Positions 48,601 through 57,810 of a stretch of DNA of 64,000 nucleotides are shown here, piece by piece. The notes under the pieces are model-generated. The model was not told the origin of the DNA, did no database searches, and saw only the letters and a list, made by a program, of their open reading frames with translations. Positions within the stretch are counted from its first letter, which is position 1; each line of letters opens with the position of its first letter. Made by a program: the position numbers and the translations under genes. The DNA comes from Capitulum mitella (taxonomy: Eukaryota > Arthropoda > Thecostraca > Pollicipedomorpha > Pollicipedidae), in contig CP099839.1 in NCBI GenBank assembly GCA_030062745.1, forward strand, positions 30,413,904-30,477,903. The letters run 5' to 3'.

Positions 48601-50783
48601 AGGTATATTTTATGTGCATGATTATCGTTTAATTCATGAACTGTCTTGTGTCTTGAAGCGTTGCCAGTAAATGACAGCACCTGCGTCAAACAAACATGGT
48701 AGTACTGTGATCTAAGTAGCAAAATCTAAATTTAAGTAGCAAAACAGGATAACTTTGTATATCGGCCAGGTCTGTCTAGTCTTAACAAAGAGGCACGTTG
48801 GTTTGAAATGCGATGCCAAGGTTGCGTTGCCAACAACTCACGGAATGCATCGTTTATGTTGCCTACGTCACTGGTTCTAAACAGTTTACGGTGTTTCCAT
48901 CACATCCTGTTTTTCTCACGTGTCTTTATCCTGTTCTAGGCTGGATTTGTGACAAATAAGGCTGTTGATGTTTGGGTTGAATCTCTCACTGGCTCAAGCG
49001 TAGTTGGGATCGCAGTGTGTTATGACATTGAAATGAAGCTTTATTTATCATGGATACATGATGTAACCACAGACGGGGGCCGGGGGACTGTCTCCTCCAA
49101 TTTTGGCAATTTTGGGTTCTGTCCCCCTGTTCAATTCTGGTCGGAAAACTAGCGTTTTTCGCAATTTTGCATTGAAAAAGAGGATTTTGTGTGAGATTGC
49201 CCCCCGCCCGGATCCTGATTTGTGCGCCCTCAGTTTCTGGGACGTGGCTACACCCAATTGTGGATGCAATGTTGTCTTGAATTCTGTCGGGGCGAAAGCA
49301 GTATTGCTGTGGATCATTACTTAGCAATCTCTTCCTTGTTATGGAGAAATTATTATTTCGTTTGCCACCGTATGAACAACAAAAACCAAACATCGCTTTT
49401 ACATTGGTTTTGAATTTTCTCACGATGTGTTCCGGTGATATTTGAATTATTGTGTCATTAGCTTTTAAATCATGTTTATTCATCTTCATATACGAGCCAT
49501 GGTTCGTAATATGGCGTTCTTCTATACTACAATGCAAAAATCATTTCAAGCACTTAGCATTCGAAGGCGAATTACTGTAAATGAAAGGATGGCAAGGACC
49601 CAAAGTACATGATTCAGACGACACCAACGTTGTCATTTAAGCAGTACTGGCTGACAAATAGCACGGAGCGTCTTGTTTAGGACACGACTTAGCCTCTTCT
49701 GTTAAATGCCCGTCACGTGATCTAGCCGACACCGGCGCGGTGATCTCAAGACGGAGCGTTTCCTGCGACGGTACCTGTCTGTCACGAGGCCTGCACGACA
49801 GTGAACTCCTGCAGGATAGTCTGACCATTACTCCCGGCCACGTGACCTTTCCGACGTGGATTTCTGCAGGATGGTGTGACGTTAATTGTCTGTTACGTGA
49901 CCTGTTCGGCAGTGGACTCCTACAGGATAGTGTGACGTTAACTGTCTGTTACGTGGCCTGTTCGGCAGCGGACTCCTGCAGGATAGTGTGACGTTAACTG
50001 TCTGTTATGTGACCTATTCGGCAGTAGATTCCTGCAGGATAGTGCGACTTTAGCTGTCTGTTACGTGACCTGTTCGGCAGTGGACTCCCGCAGGATAGTG
50101 TGACGTTAACTGTCTGTTACGTGACCTGTTCGGCAGCGGACTCCTGCAGGATAGTGTGACGTTAACTGTCTGTTACGTGACCTGTTCGGCAGCGGACTCC
50201 TGCAGGATAGTGTGACGTTAACTGTCTGTTACGTGACCTGTTCGGCAGTAGACTCCTGGAGGATAGTGTGATGTTAACTGTCTATTACGTGACCTGCCCG
50301 GCAGTGGACTCCTGCAGGATAGTGTGATGTTAACTGTCTGTTACGTGACCTGTTCGGCAGTGGACTCCTGCAGGATAGTGTGACGTTAAATGTCCGTCAC
50401 GTGACCTGCCCGGCAGTGGACTCCTGCAGGATAGTGTGACGTTAAATGTCTGTTACGTGACCTGCCCGGCAGTGGACTCCTGCAGGATAGTGTGACGTTA
50501 ACTGTCTGTTACGTGACCTGTTCGGCAGTGGACTCCTGCAGGATAGTGTGACGTTAACTGTCTGTCACGTGACCTGCCCGGCAGCGGACTCCTGCAGGAT
50601 AGTGTGACGTTAAATGTCCGTCACGTGACCTGCCCGGCAGCGGACTCCTGCAGGAGTACGAAGCCGAGCTGCTCAGCGCCGTCAAGTCGGGTATTGACCT
50701 CACTCCCGGACAAACCAACTACAAATATAAATGGAACTACATACATTCCCTGTTCTTCTCGTCCACCGTACTGACCACCATCG
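33525..50783 (+). CDS. Two-pore-domain (K2P/TWK-like) potassium channel, 5' three coding exons, partial
   Basis: Three exons (33525-33680, 37871-38007, 50641-50783) join in frame to give about 146 residues before the gene runs out of the window. Seen: a basic cytosolic N-terminus, TM1 beginning at SHLGLILVLVVYTAGG (residues 35-50) and ending in VFQDIE (53-58), a charged extracellular cap with an NSS sequon at Asn86, then W129 and a pore helix ending SLFFSSTVLTTIG (134-146). Known of the family: K2P subunits have TM1-cap-P1-TM2-TM3-P2-TM4 and dimerise to make background K+ channels in the plasma membrane; the TM1 and TTIGYG signatures fit. Splice phases are 0, 2 and 1, with donors gtaacg, gtaagg and gtgagt. 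Intron 3 splits the first Gly codon of GYG, which as I recall is a conserved K2P intron position. There is no cysteine in these exons, so the apical cap disulfide of TWIK/TREK-like channels is absent. TM2 to TM4 and P2 must lie beyond 64000. The subfamily is inferred only. Confidence 0.88.
33681..35788. other. Intron 1, proximal part
   Basis: No exon-like island. A 192-codon + frame (34492-35070) is Cys- and Arg-rich and unrecognised; I treat it as chance. Confidence 0.5.
35789..36714 (+). mobile_element. TTAA-type element copy with internal deletion (intron 1)
   Basis: It opens ctttattcccgggtggctag and continues gtatggccgattcccggcc, as in the full copies, and ends ccgtgaataggctaa. It is about 0.93 kb. 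The interior jumps from aaacttaataaacaagtga to gaatttctagattttgtcac, omitting roughly 290 bp present in the other copies. Both edges are mutated. Confidence 0.7.
37150..37866 (+). repeat. 18-bp minisatellite ending at the exon 2 splice acceptor
   Basis: Units of the form GGTCGTGTGATGGTGGAC or GGTCATGTGACGGTGGAC. Units are diverged at the 5' end (37150-37480) and nearly uniform from 37530 onward. The array stops within about five bases of gccgcag|GTGTTC. Because 18 is divisible by three, both strands show long open frames here (for example His-Asp-Arg-Pro repeats on the minus strand). These are repeat artefacts, not genes. Confidence 0.92.
37871..38007 (+). CDS. K2P channel exon 2 (end of TM1 and first cap helix)
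   Basis: 137 bases, opening in phase 0 after gccgcag and ending CTCCG|gtaagg in phase 2. It encodes VFQDIELPRERAEFDRVYGQ and onward through the first extracellular cap helix, with a potential N-glycosylation site (Asn86-Ser-Ser). F-x-x-IE directly after TM1 is the K2P signature. The acceptor is preceded by an 18-bp minisatellite rather than a pyrimidine tract, and a 34-bp tandem repeat begins about 190 bases downstream, so this exon sits between two arrays. Confidence 0.87.
38200..38395 (+). repeat. 34-bp tandem repeat just downstream of exon 2
   Basis: Six imperfect units built around GTCGTGCTGTTCAGACACGG. The ttcagac core recurs at 38239, 38273, 38307, 38341 and 38373, giving spacings of 34, 34, 34 and 32. 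It lies in intron 2 about 190 bases after the donor. Confidence 0.85.
40783..41070 (+). pseudogene. hAT transposase N-terminal BED zinc finger, broken
   Basis: A 77-codon frame begins MSHQGVFTPPLEVENL, has an acidic linker, then WPYPETYFEFKEEGKNVIF and VLCRP, the hydrophobic/aromatic spacing of a BED finger. The finger's distal His pair appears as MAHIKRKH but only in a different frame, just past the TAA that ends this frame. The position expected to hold the first zinc Cys is Tyr58, with Cys61 retained. The copy therefore carries a frameshift and a lost zinc ligand. Its place inside a hAT element supports the assignment. Confidence 0.6.
41700..42545. mobile_element. Probable TTAA-type element nested inside the hAT copy
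   Basis: The right edge ends agggaatagggttaa, matching the family terminus. The left part, from about 41715, has a C-rich stretch followed by agatctcgagattcattcgtcc, which parallels agatctcgagaactacacat near the start of the main family. The left TTAA edge is not identifiable. The interior is diverged or of another subfamily. Confidence 0.4.
42557..42790 (+). mobile_element. Left end of a further TTAA-type element inside the hAT copy
   Basis: TTAACCCGTCTCCGGCCGGG begins 12 bases after the TTAA that closes another element end (agggaatagggttaa, 42531-42545). The new end opens with a perfect 12-bp hairpin, 42566-42577 pairing with 42592-42603, loop 14 bases, and runs into AGGTCA-containing sequence. 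No matching right end is seen, so it is probably truncated. It resembles the left end at 11563. Confidence 0.4.
44971..46929. other. Intron 2, featureless stretch
   Basis: Short frames only; no recognised repeat. Confidence 0.5.
46930..47680. other. CpG-rich island in intron 2, no gene recognised
   Basis: About 750 bases of strongly GC-rich, CpG-rich DNA with overlapping open frames on both strands (181 codons minus, 149 codons plus). The conceptual peptides are Arg/Ala/Pro-rich and unlike any family I know. It could be an alternative promoter, an eroded minisatellite or an unrecognised exon. Confidence 0.4.
47836..47903 (-). pseudogene. tRNA-like sequence (degenerate tRNA or tRNA-derived repeat)
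   Basis: On the minus strand a box A-like gcgcagtg is followed by ctggactCCGaatca, resembling an anticodon arm, and by ggttcgaatcc, an exact box B. The spacing fits a tRNA. The T-stem 3' side (CCAAA) and the acceptor stem do not pair, so this is not a functional tRNA. Could be chance apart from box B. Confidence 0.35.
48085..48250 (+). repeat. 21-bp minisatellite
   Basis: Eight units of GCGCGTCAGAACCGCACCTA with cgcata/cacctagg variants alternating. Seven-codon periodicity gives open frames on both strands, which are artefacts. It lies in intron 2. Confidence 0.9.
48251..49739. other. Intron 2, mostly featureless
   Basis: A 183-codon minus frame (48986-49537) is unrecognised. Near 49070-49240 a G/C-tract pair (gggggccgggggactg, attgccccccgcccgg) resembles transposon subterminal sequence. 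Confidence 0.4.
49740..50653 (+). repeat. 56-bp minisatellite ending in the exon 3 splice acceptor
   Basis: About 16 tandem units. From 49925 to 50653 the period is exactly 56 over 13 consecutive steps; the first two or three units (49740-49925) are diverged and of slightly different length. Each unit contains tgacctg-ccggcag followed by CGGACTCCTGCAG, identical or nearly so to the real acceptor plus the first 13 bases of exon 3. The last unit becomes the exon. Units also carry TTACGTGACC or TCACGTGACC. Confidence 0.93.
50641..50783 (+). CDS. K2P channel exon 3 (second cap helix, P1 pore helix, TTIG filter)
   Basis: 143 bases. The acceptor is cccggcag|CGGACTCC: starting at 50641 completes the split Arg codon (CG|C) left by exon 2 and reads GLLQEYEAELLSAVKSG, then W129 and the pore helix SLFFSSTVLTTIG. 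The more obvious acceptor 13 bases later (ctgcag|GAGTAC, 50654) would break the frame with exon 2. The donor is ATCG|gtgagt, phase 1, inside the first Gly of the filter. The first 13 bases of this exon, CGGACTCCTGCAG, are present in every unit of the 56-bp tandem array immediately upstream. Confidence 0.88.
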
Positions 50784-51229
50784 GTGAGTCCCTTCTGTTA
50801 TCCACTTTTGTCTATTTTAAGGATGCATATATTGGTTTTATGTGACTTAAAGGCGCCTTGATGTTACGTCTTTTGAAGGATCGGTATCGTGGATGTGGTG
50901 TATTGTGAAGTATAGTGCAGCACATTCATCGTACTGTAAAACAGCATTAAGAAAGGGCGGTGGCTGAAATCCTACCTCTCTCCCGTACCATGTTTGCGCT
51001 TTTTTGCCCTGATGCACTGTCATTTAAACTTTCAGTAGTTATCTACGCGGAATGCTTTTTGCGTGAGCGCTGCCTCTGGCAGAGACGTTACCCGATACGA
51101 CACGGGCCGCAGATTTAGCTCTGCCGAACTGGTGCCTGCCGCCTCGCTAATGTGCCGGCTCACCCTCGCCGGCATGGCATCGGGCTGGGGAAAACATCTA
51201 ATATATGTCTGTTTTGACCGCTAAGCTAC

Positions 51230-51725
51230 GGCTACCTGTCGCCGTTTATTCCGACAAAACTGCACCGGAGCGTCGGCGTCACGTGAGCTGCCTGACCGTC
51301 GGCGACGAACGCGCACCGTGCGCGCAACCCGAGTCGGCGCCGCCTGCCAACGTGCTGCGTGGCAGCGTTTAGTCTGGCAGCGCGCAAACCGGCATCGGGG
51401 CAGCACGCCAGGCCGGCGCGGGTCGGCGGCTAGCTCGGTAGCTCGGCAGCGGTCTCGTGCCGCGCCGCCGCGCCGCGGGCTGCCGTTTATCAGCGCCGCT
51501 CTCCGTGGCGGCGTCCGTCGGCCATTATCCGGCCGCCTGCCCGGGCATGAAGCCCCTAGTCCGACCACAGCTGTGCGGCCGCCGCCGCGCGGCGCTCCGC
51601 TGCAGTCAGGTGCGCCGGATTGTGTTGTTTGGCGGGCAGTGCAGGCTCGACTCGCGGACGATTTTCCGCTCGCTTGTTATGACGAAGCTGGGCGATTCGC
51701 GTTCGAGGCGTCACATGAGCTCTCA
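51230..51725. other. CpG-rich island early in intron 3
   Basis: GC-rich sequence with open but unrecognisable frames on both strands (up to 139 codons). It sits 450 bases after exon 3. No channel sequence (TM2, GYG continuation) is present in any frame. Confidence 0.35.
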
Positions 51726-53399
51726 TAAATTAGACTGGCGTGACAGCCATTGGTTTACGCATGGCGAGTCGCTGCCAGAACAGTTCGGCTTCCTTTATAT
51801 CGATTTTTACTGCGGATGCTCTCTAGCCGGAGTGCAGTCTTCTTGCCGACGTATGCATGCACCGCCACTGATGTGAAATGACGAAAGGAAACCGCAGCAT
51901 TGAAAGATCGTCATTTTACGTTCGTTTTATATAATTTTAAACCATTACGTCAGATCAACACAAACCAAATCAATCCTAATTCCACATCATTGCATCATTT
52001 TGAACACTTGAAATGCATTTTATCAGCTATCGTTAGTCTGCGTTTTTTGTCCGTTGCGGAGGGGGACTAAGACTTTAACTTCTTGCCCGACATGCATTAT
52101 ATGTATATGAACGCTATACTTTATCCTCACTGCATGACATTGCAGATTTACGTTTGCTGCTCTTAATGAGCAGCTAGATGCCTGCAATCCATGGAGTCAT
52201 TTCATTCTAACTCTGCTATACCTTTACATGCTACTCCAGTATCCGTTCACTTTTAATGCACGATAGGTCATGTTATACTAAGTAACATAGCATTCCTGCA
52301 GGTACTTATCTAATCACTGAGATGCTATCATATCCCTTTTGCAGCCCACACTCACGCACATTTCGTGCCATTCCATTCCGAAGCTTGGTTTGTCCCCGTG
52401 GGAACACACATCGTGAGGGGTCCCTACACGTGCGTGAGGAACGGGTTCACGATTTTGGGTGTGGAACGTTAATTTGAGTTGAATATGAGGGGTACGAAAT
52501 GCTTGCGTTTGGCATGAAAATCGTTTGCGTTTCGAGGTCATTTGGTGAGGGATAGCGGTTTCGTGAGGCGATTTCCGTCCGTGGCTTCTGTCGTGTCCCC
52601 AAAGCGCAGAAGCTCCCATGACTGGACTTGATAGCTGATCTGCCAGTGATAGTGCCATGAATGAGGACTCTAAAGCCATAGCCATATCCTCTTGATGGAT
52701 TTGTAAGATTTTTCCTGTGACGTTACGTGACAAGATTTGCCGGCCAATTTACCGGCGGCCCAACGTCTATAATTCACCTTATTCGTAAGATGCTATTGTA
52801 TTCCAACTGCACGCCGTCCACATCCATATCACGTTCCGTCCGGTCCTGAGGCCTCAGCACTCCATCCTTCGGTGTGGTGTGCCGAGGTGCATGATTTTGT
52901 ACATCACATCAGGGCTCTGGCATCGCGTCATGCAACCTGCTCAAGATAATTATTGTTAAACTTCAATTTCTTCCATGTAATCAAAATCCTTGATGTTCAT
53001 GCTTGTAATGCAGATTACTGGCATTGAGTGACCGTTCATAGGGGTTTGCTGTTCCGCTGGATGGTTCACGTTAAATCTAAACGTGTCTTGGTGCTCCTGT
53101 AGTATTGCATTTAGTGAATGTGTTGACATGAGAGCTGCAAGGATTTTCAGCAAGAAAAAACGCGACACTAAATTGATCTGCTGAGAAATATGAGTATTGT
53201 ATAAGTCACTTCTGTCCCTGATGCAGCGTTGCGCTTTTCCTGTCATATATACCTGTAAGCCAAATGGCTACTTGTCTGCATTACCTTTGCAATGCCGTAT
53301 TGGTAAGGCAGTTTTGCAACAGCGACGAGGTGCACCTGGCATGATAAATCCGACAAAACCGCTGCGTGTCATGGGGACTGTACATCACTCAGCAATGCA

Positions 53400-53810
53400 C
53401 ACCGGCACAGTCTACCAGCGCAGGCGTCCGGGCGCGGGGACTGGCTGCGTGTGGCTGACCGGTTCTCCCCAGGCGTCGGACAGAGCTGGCCGACCGGTCG
53501 TCCGCGTCGCCGACCGGCCGGCGGGGCGTGGTCGAGCCGGGTCGCCTGCGGGCCTGCGGACCGCCCCCCCCACCGGTGACACGTCAGCCAGTCTGTTTCC
53601 GCCCGGTGATAAACATTGGCTGCGGCGGGTATAAACAGGCCTGGCCGGCACCGCCAACTGGCCGCCGGCCGGACCGACTCGTGTTACATTGCACCGACAC
53701 TGAGGTTGGCCCGGGCTGCGGACTGTTATCCCTGCGCAGCTCAGACCGGCCCTGGTCCTGTCGGCGGAGAGGTGGGCAATGGAGGATGGCGGCACCTCCT
53801 GAGCGCCGAT
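53400..53810. other. CpG-rich island in intron 3
   Basis: GC-rich with repeated gaccgg and ccggccgg words. Frames of about 130 codons on both strands look like composition artefacts. Confidence 0.35.
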
Positions 53811-54063
53811 GTTGGCTTAGTGCCTTTAGTGGGCTTAGTGGGCTTAATGCCTTTAGGCCCGATCGCCACGATGCGATCGTAATCGATTGCTGTATGGGAA
53901 TCGCTGGACATCGCTGAATGGCCGGAGCGTTGCAGTCTCAGTTCGTCGCCAAGATTTCGAAGGATTCGAATGAGAGGATTCGGTCCGCCATATTTCCTTC
54001 CGAACTTTTGCCCTGTATCCGAATATCAAGCCGACATTCCAACGCGTCGGTTATGTTAACTAA

Positions 54064-54108
54064 TCTAGCACATGTGCTGTGAGAATAATCTAGCACATGT
54101 GCTGTGAT
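54064..54108 (+). repeat. Tandem duplication of a palindromic block
   Basis: ctagcacatgtgctgtga occurs twice in direct tandem, each containing the palindrome AGCACATGTGCT. Confidence 0.85.
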
Positions 54109-57100
54109 AGTGGCAACTGAAACACGACTCCCCTCCCCCCCTTGGCGTTGGCTTTGTGCCTGAAGCTGTGTGTGATGAAGTGCACGCCGCCAGTTATCTG
54201 ACCCACACTATTGCTCACGGTCTGGTGACGGCTGTGAGTGTGGGTATTGAATGACAATCCAAGTGAGGAAGCGGCCTGAGTCTGAATGCCAACATCTTTG
54301 CTCTGTTTACTTGCCTGTGGTAGCAGAGACAGATGCCAGCACCAGGGGCCTCGTAGCGTCACGTTTTTACGGGTGACATCACTGTCAAATGCACTGATAA
54401 CATGCTGTAGCCGCGGCATGCCCAAGTTGACTGGAGCGTTTGAATGCAAAAACCAAAGCTCTGTCCACAAGGAAACTTTTTTATCGCTTTCTGTGCTGAA
54501 TGCCGTGCTGTTTCTGTGCTGAAGGGACCTGGTGTGTCTATGTTCAGCACATGCTTTAACGTAAATTGCGCGGCAGATGGCGAAGGGTATTGCTATCCGA
54601 ACAGGGGAAAGAAAGCGGATTTGGCCCCACATTAGCTTGCGCCGCCAGAGGGCCTTCGAGCAAAACACCAATTAACAGGTGAATCACAGCTTAAGTAATC
54701 GCACTCCGCGGCACCTTATAAATACGCGCAGACGCAACAAAACAAAGAAAAATTAAAGCATCCTCAACCAATCCCAGTTGCCTTACGGACATGGGTGTAT
54801 TTGTAACACAGATTTGTAACAACATGTTTAGTTACTGCGCCTCATTTGAAACTTTTGCGCAAAATGAGTTTGACCTTTTGATGCCCAGCGCCATCTAGCT
54901 TTCTCTCGCTATTGAGCGGCTGGTTCGGCCCGGCCTGTGCATAACGTTCTTCTGGAAGATAGTGATTTTGCGACCATCAAGCAGCGAATTGTGAAGCCTC
55001 CACTAGATTATAGCGGAATTCTTTAAATGGCATGTATTTTTATTTGCATTGCGTTAGCTTCAGTCATTGCATATTGCATATTCAGGGGCGTCATATCACA
55101 TATTGGCCCCACGTCCGTCTCCCCCAACCGAGGGAGGGGGACGTAGGGCCAACAAGCTAACCTCCCCAAAATCTGGGTTTCTCACCGGATTAAGCCCACT
55201 TTGTTTTGAACGACGGGAATTTGTAAGTTGTTTTGCTCTTATTTATCTCATAAAGAATGCATATACCCGTATGTTCACCGCGAAATCTGTCACAATTCTC
55301 TTCTAATTGGTTTATATCACTTTATGCCTTATTCTGTACTTCCGCCTATCTCTGGTGTACTGCGGACGTGCTCTTCCTTGTTATTGTTTATTGCCTGGTT
55401 AAAACCGACAGAAAGTATTGCGAGCCCAAACTAATATTTGAGGACTCAAATCAATATAGGAGGCAACAATTCAGAAAGAAATACAAATCAACAACCCTGT
55501 TTGGCTTGCAACCTCTTTCTTCCATGTAACTGGTTCGGAAGTATTGCTTTATTTTTCCACGGTTGTGTTTAAACCGTTGAGTAATGGCTGCGAGCAGTAC
55601 CATTGGCGCAGGTGACGTTTAAATGTGCAATTTTTGGGATGCGAAGTACAAATAGATTTTAGAAAATGATGTATTGAGAAATGCATAAAGGGTAAATAAT
55701 AATGCAAGCGGCAATGAAGTAGGCTTCGCTCGTAACGCGCCCCACAAGACGTCTTATTAGTAAGAAGCATTAGGAGTGCAGTTATAAACCACATTGGGAT
55801 GAATGAAACCCAGCTTGATCGAAAGACACCATGTCCTCAGTTACAAGAAATCTTACGCTGAATGTAATGGTCATACAATCTTATGGCGGTCACCCTTCAG
55901 TCCATGACAAGTTGCACTCTCATAGACGGCCCTCGCCGTTCAGCTTCAACAGTGATGTGTGTCTAGAAAAGGCTTTTCACGTGCTTTTTTATTGTGTTTT
56001 TCCATCTCCTTTTTACAGATTTCGGAACGAGTTATCTATATACTATTTGAGTGAATGATGCATGTTTTCTGTCTGTTTGTCTGTTCGGGAGACGGGAATA
56101 TGTGCTCCGGTTTAAGACACAAACGTGTCGATGGACTGGCACATGACGTGTACTGTTCGAAAAGTCTCGCACGCTATCAGTGAATCGGATAATTTCCGTC
56201 GCGCAACGGCCTGTCGCTGACGCTTGACCTTGGGATAAATCCTGACCTTTCAGGTCATGTCATACAAAAAGATTTTACTTTTTTGCACTACAAGCGGGAT
56301 GTCTCACACGTTAGTCCCCGTCTAACAACGGCACAGCCATTTGTGGTAGTAAACCAGATAGCGTAGCTTCCGGTCGTTCATATGACATGCAGTTTTACTG
56401 ACTGAGGTCAGTTGGTCGCATTCCAGGTCAGGCCAGCATATGCCCTTTTCAACAGAATCCGCCCCCGACGCTACCGTGAAGGCAATTTGTTAGGTATCGA
56501 TGTCTTTGTGCAAATCCAGACGGCTTGAAGCGATTTGTCAAACCACATTCATGTGGAGAGCAGAAAAATAGTGGAAGGACAACCGACGTCACCTGAGGTC
56601 AAGTGCCTCATTTCGTCCTGAACAAAACGAATTGGATATGCACTGCAAATTGCCAACAAAAAATAACAAATGATGTCGGACTGCGTATCTAGCTTCGAAA
56701 CAACATAACGCGCATACATCTGTTTCGTGCCGCGGCGGCGGTCCGGCTTCGAAGGTCGCGCGTGACTGTGGCGGGCAAAAGATTATCGATCAATCCGATC
56801 GGTCATTATGCATCAGAGCGATCAGCCTCCATCGCGTCAAAGTTGAATCGAAAAGTTCTCTGGGTATGATAAGTCATTACAATATGGCATTATAAGCACA
56901 TTGCGAAAAGTCGGGTTATGACCCAACGTGACCCATCAACATGTCATATTAGGTAATGTGCTACTACCATTATAGGTAATGTTGCACTGCGAAAGATAAT
57001 TCCGATTAGCTACTTCTGAGAGGGCTCAAAAAAGTCCAGGATGAAAGGAATATATTGCTTCGTATTTGTAAGTTTGTATGTTTGTGTACGCGCGCGCATG

Positions 57101-57599
57101 CGTGTGTGCATGTTTGCATGTTTACGTGTTTGGTTGTGTATGGCTCACAGCACCAAATTGGGTATTCAGAAACCCATGTTTCAGATGTCTACCAAATCAT
57201 GGTATTGAAAACGCATTAGGTTTTCCTCAAAATACGATGTTCGTGGCCTAACTTGACCTTGATCCTGACTTTGACCTTTTGTAGCATCTAAGTACGCATT
57301 TCCGACGCATGCGTACATTTCCGGGATGCAGCCTGCAAAGTAATCAGCAAATATGGTATGTGGGGTGCACTTGACGCGTTGCTCGCACATTTTACAGCAC
57401 TTCGCACTTCGGGTCGTAACATGCCCTCGAGAACGAGGTCATATCTAACAAACCAAATGTTAGAGAGACTTGAAATTTTCAGGGAACCTGCGGAAACAAT
57501 TAAAAGCTGCTGCTGAAAAAAAATCAGACCTGTGTCTTTAATAGCATGGCGTGTGTCGAAGAAAAACCACCTGGGGATGGCATCCGTCTCTCCCCCCAT

Positions 57600-57810
57600 G
57601 TGCGGGCGGGGTTAAAGGCCAAAATGAACTTTTGTAACGTTTTCTTTGTTTACCGTTACTATCAGACTTGGAGACGGATTTGGCCTTTCGTCGAAACGAA
57701 AACTCAAAAGGCATTGGCATGTGGTACAGACTGCGCAATGCACGTGTTACCCGACACGCGCATGAATGTGCAACGGAATATGTGTTGCTTTTATTTCTCA
57801 GAACTTGCGA
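57600..57810 (+). repeat. Dispersed repeat family, copy 1
   Basis: It aligns over about 200 bases with 58895-59090: both contain cttttgtaacgtttt or cttttgtaacgtttcg, atcagac-t-gag, a cgtcga block, and end in tgttgcttttatt. Read on the minus strand the end contains AATAAAAGCAAC, resembling a polyadenylation signal, so it may be a SINE-like retroposon. No target duplication was identified. Confidence 0.55.

Larger units (their letters stand above)
51726..57599. other. Intron 3, no further channel exon found
   Basis: I looked for an acceptor followed by two bases and then TAY-GG, as needed to complete GYG after exon 3, and found none. A 193-codon minus frame (54090-54671) is unrecognised. Confidence 0.45.

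Noticed and set aside
48986-49537. 183-codon minus strand frame
   Set aside because: No domain; overlaps transposon-like G/C tracts.
37150-50653. CRISPR-like regular repeats
   Set aside because: Units are contiguous with no unique spacers, and the DNA is clearly eukaryotic.
50654-50783. Exon 3 starting at the conspicuous ctgcag|GAGTAC
   Set aside because: Exon 2 ends in phase 2, and only an acceptor at 50641 completes the codon and keeps EYEAELL in frame without inventing an extra exon.
54090-54671. 193-codon minus strand frame
   Set aside because: Composition looks random, no domain, moderate GC, inside intron 3.
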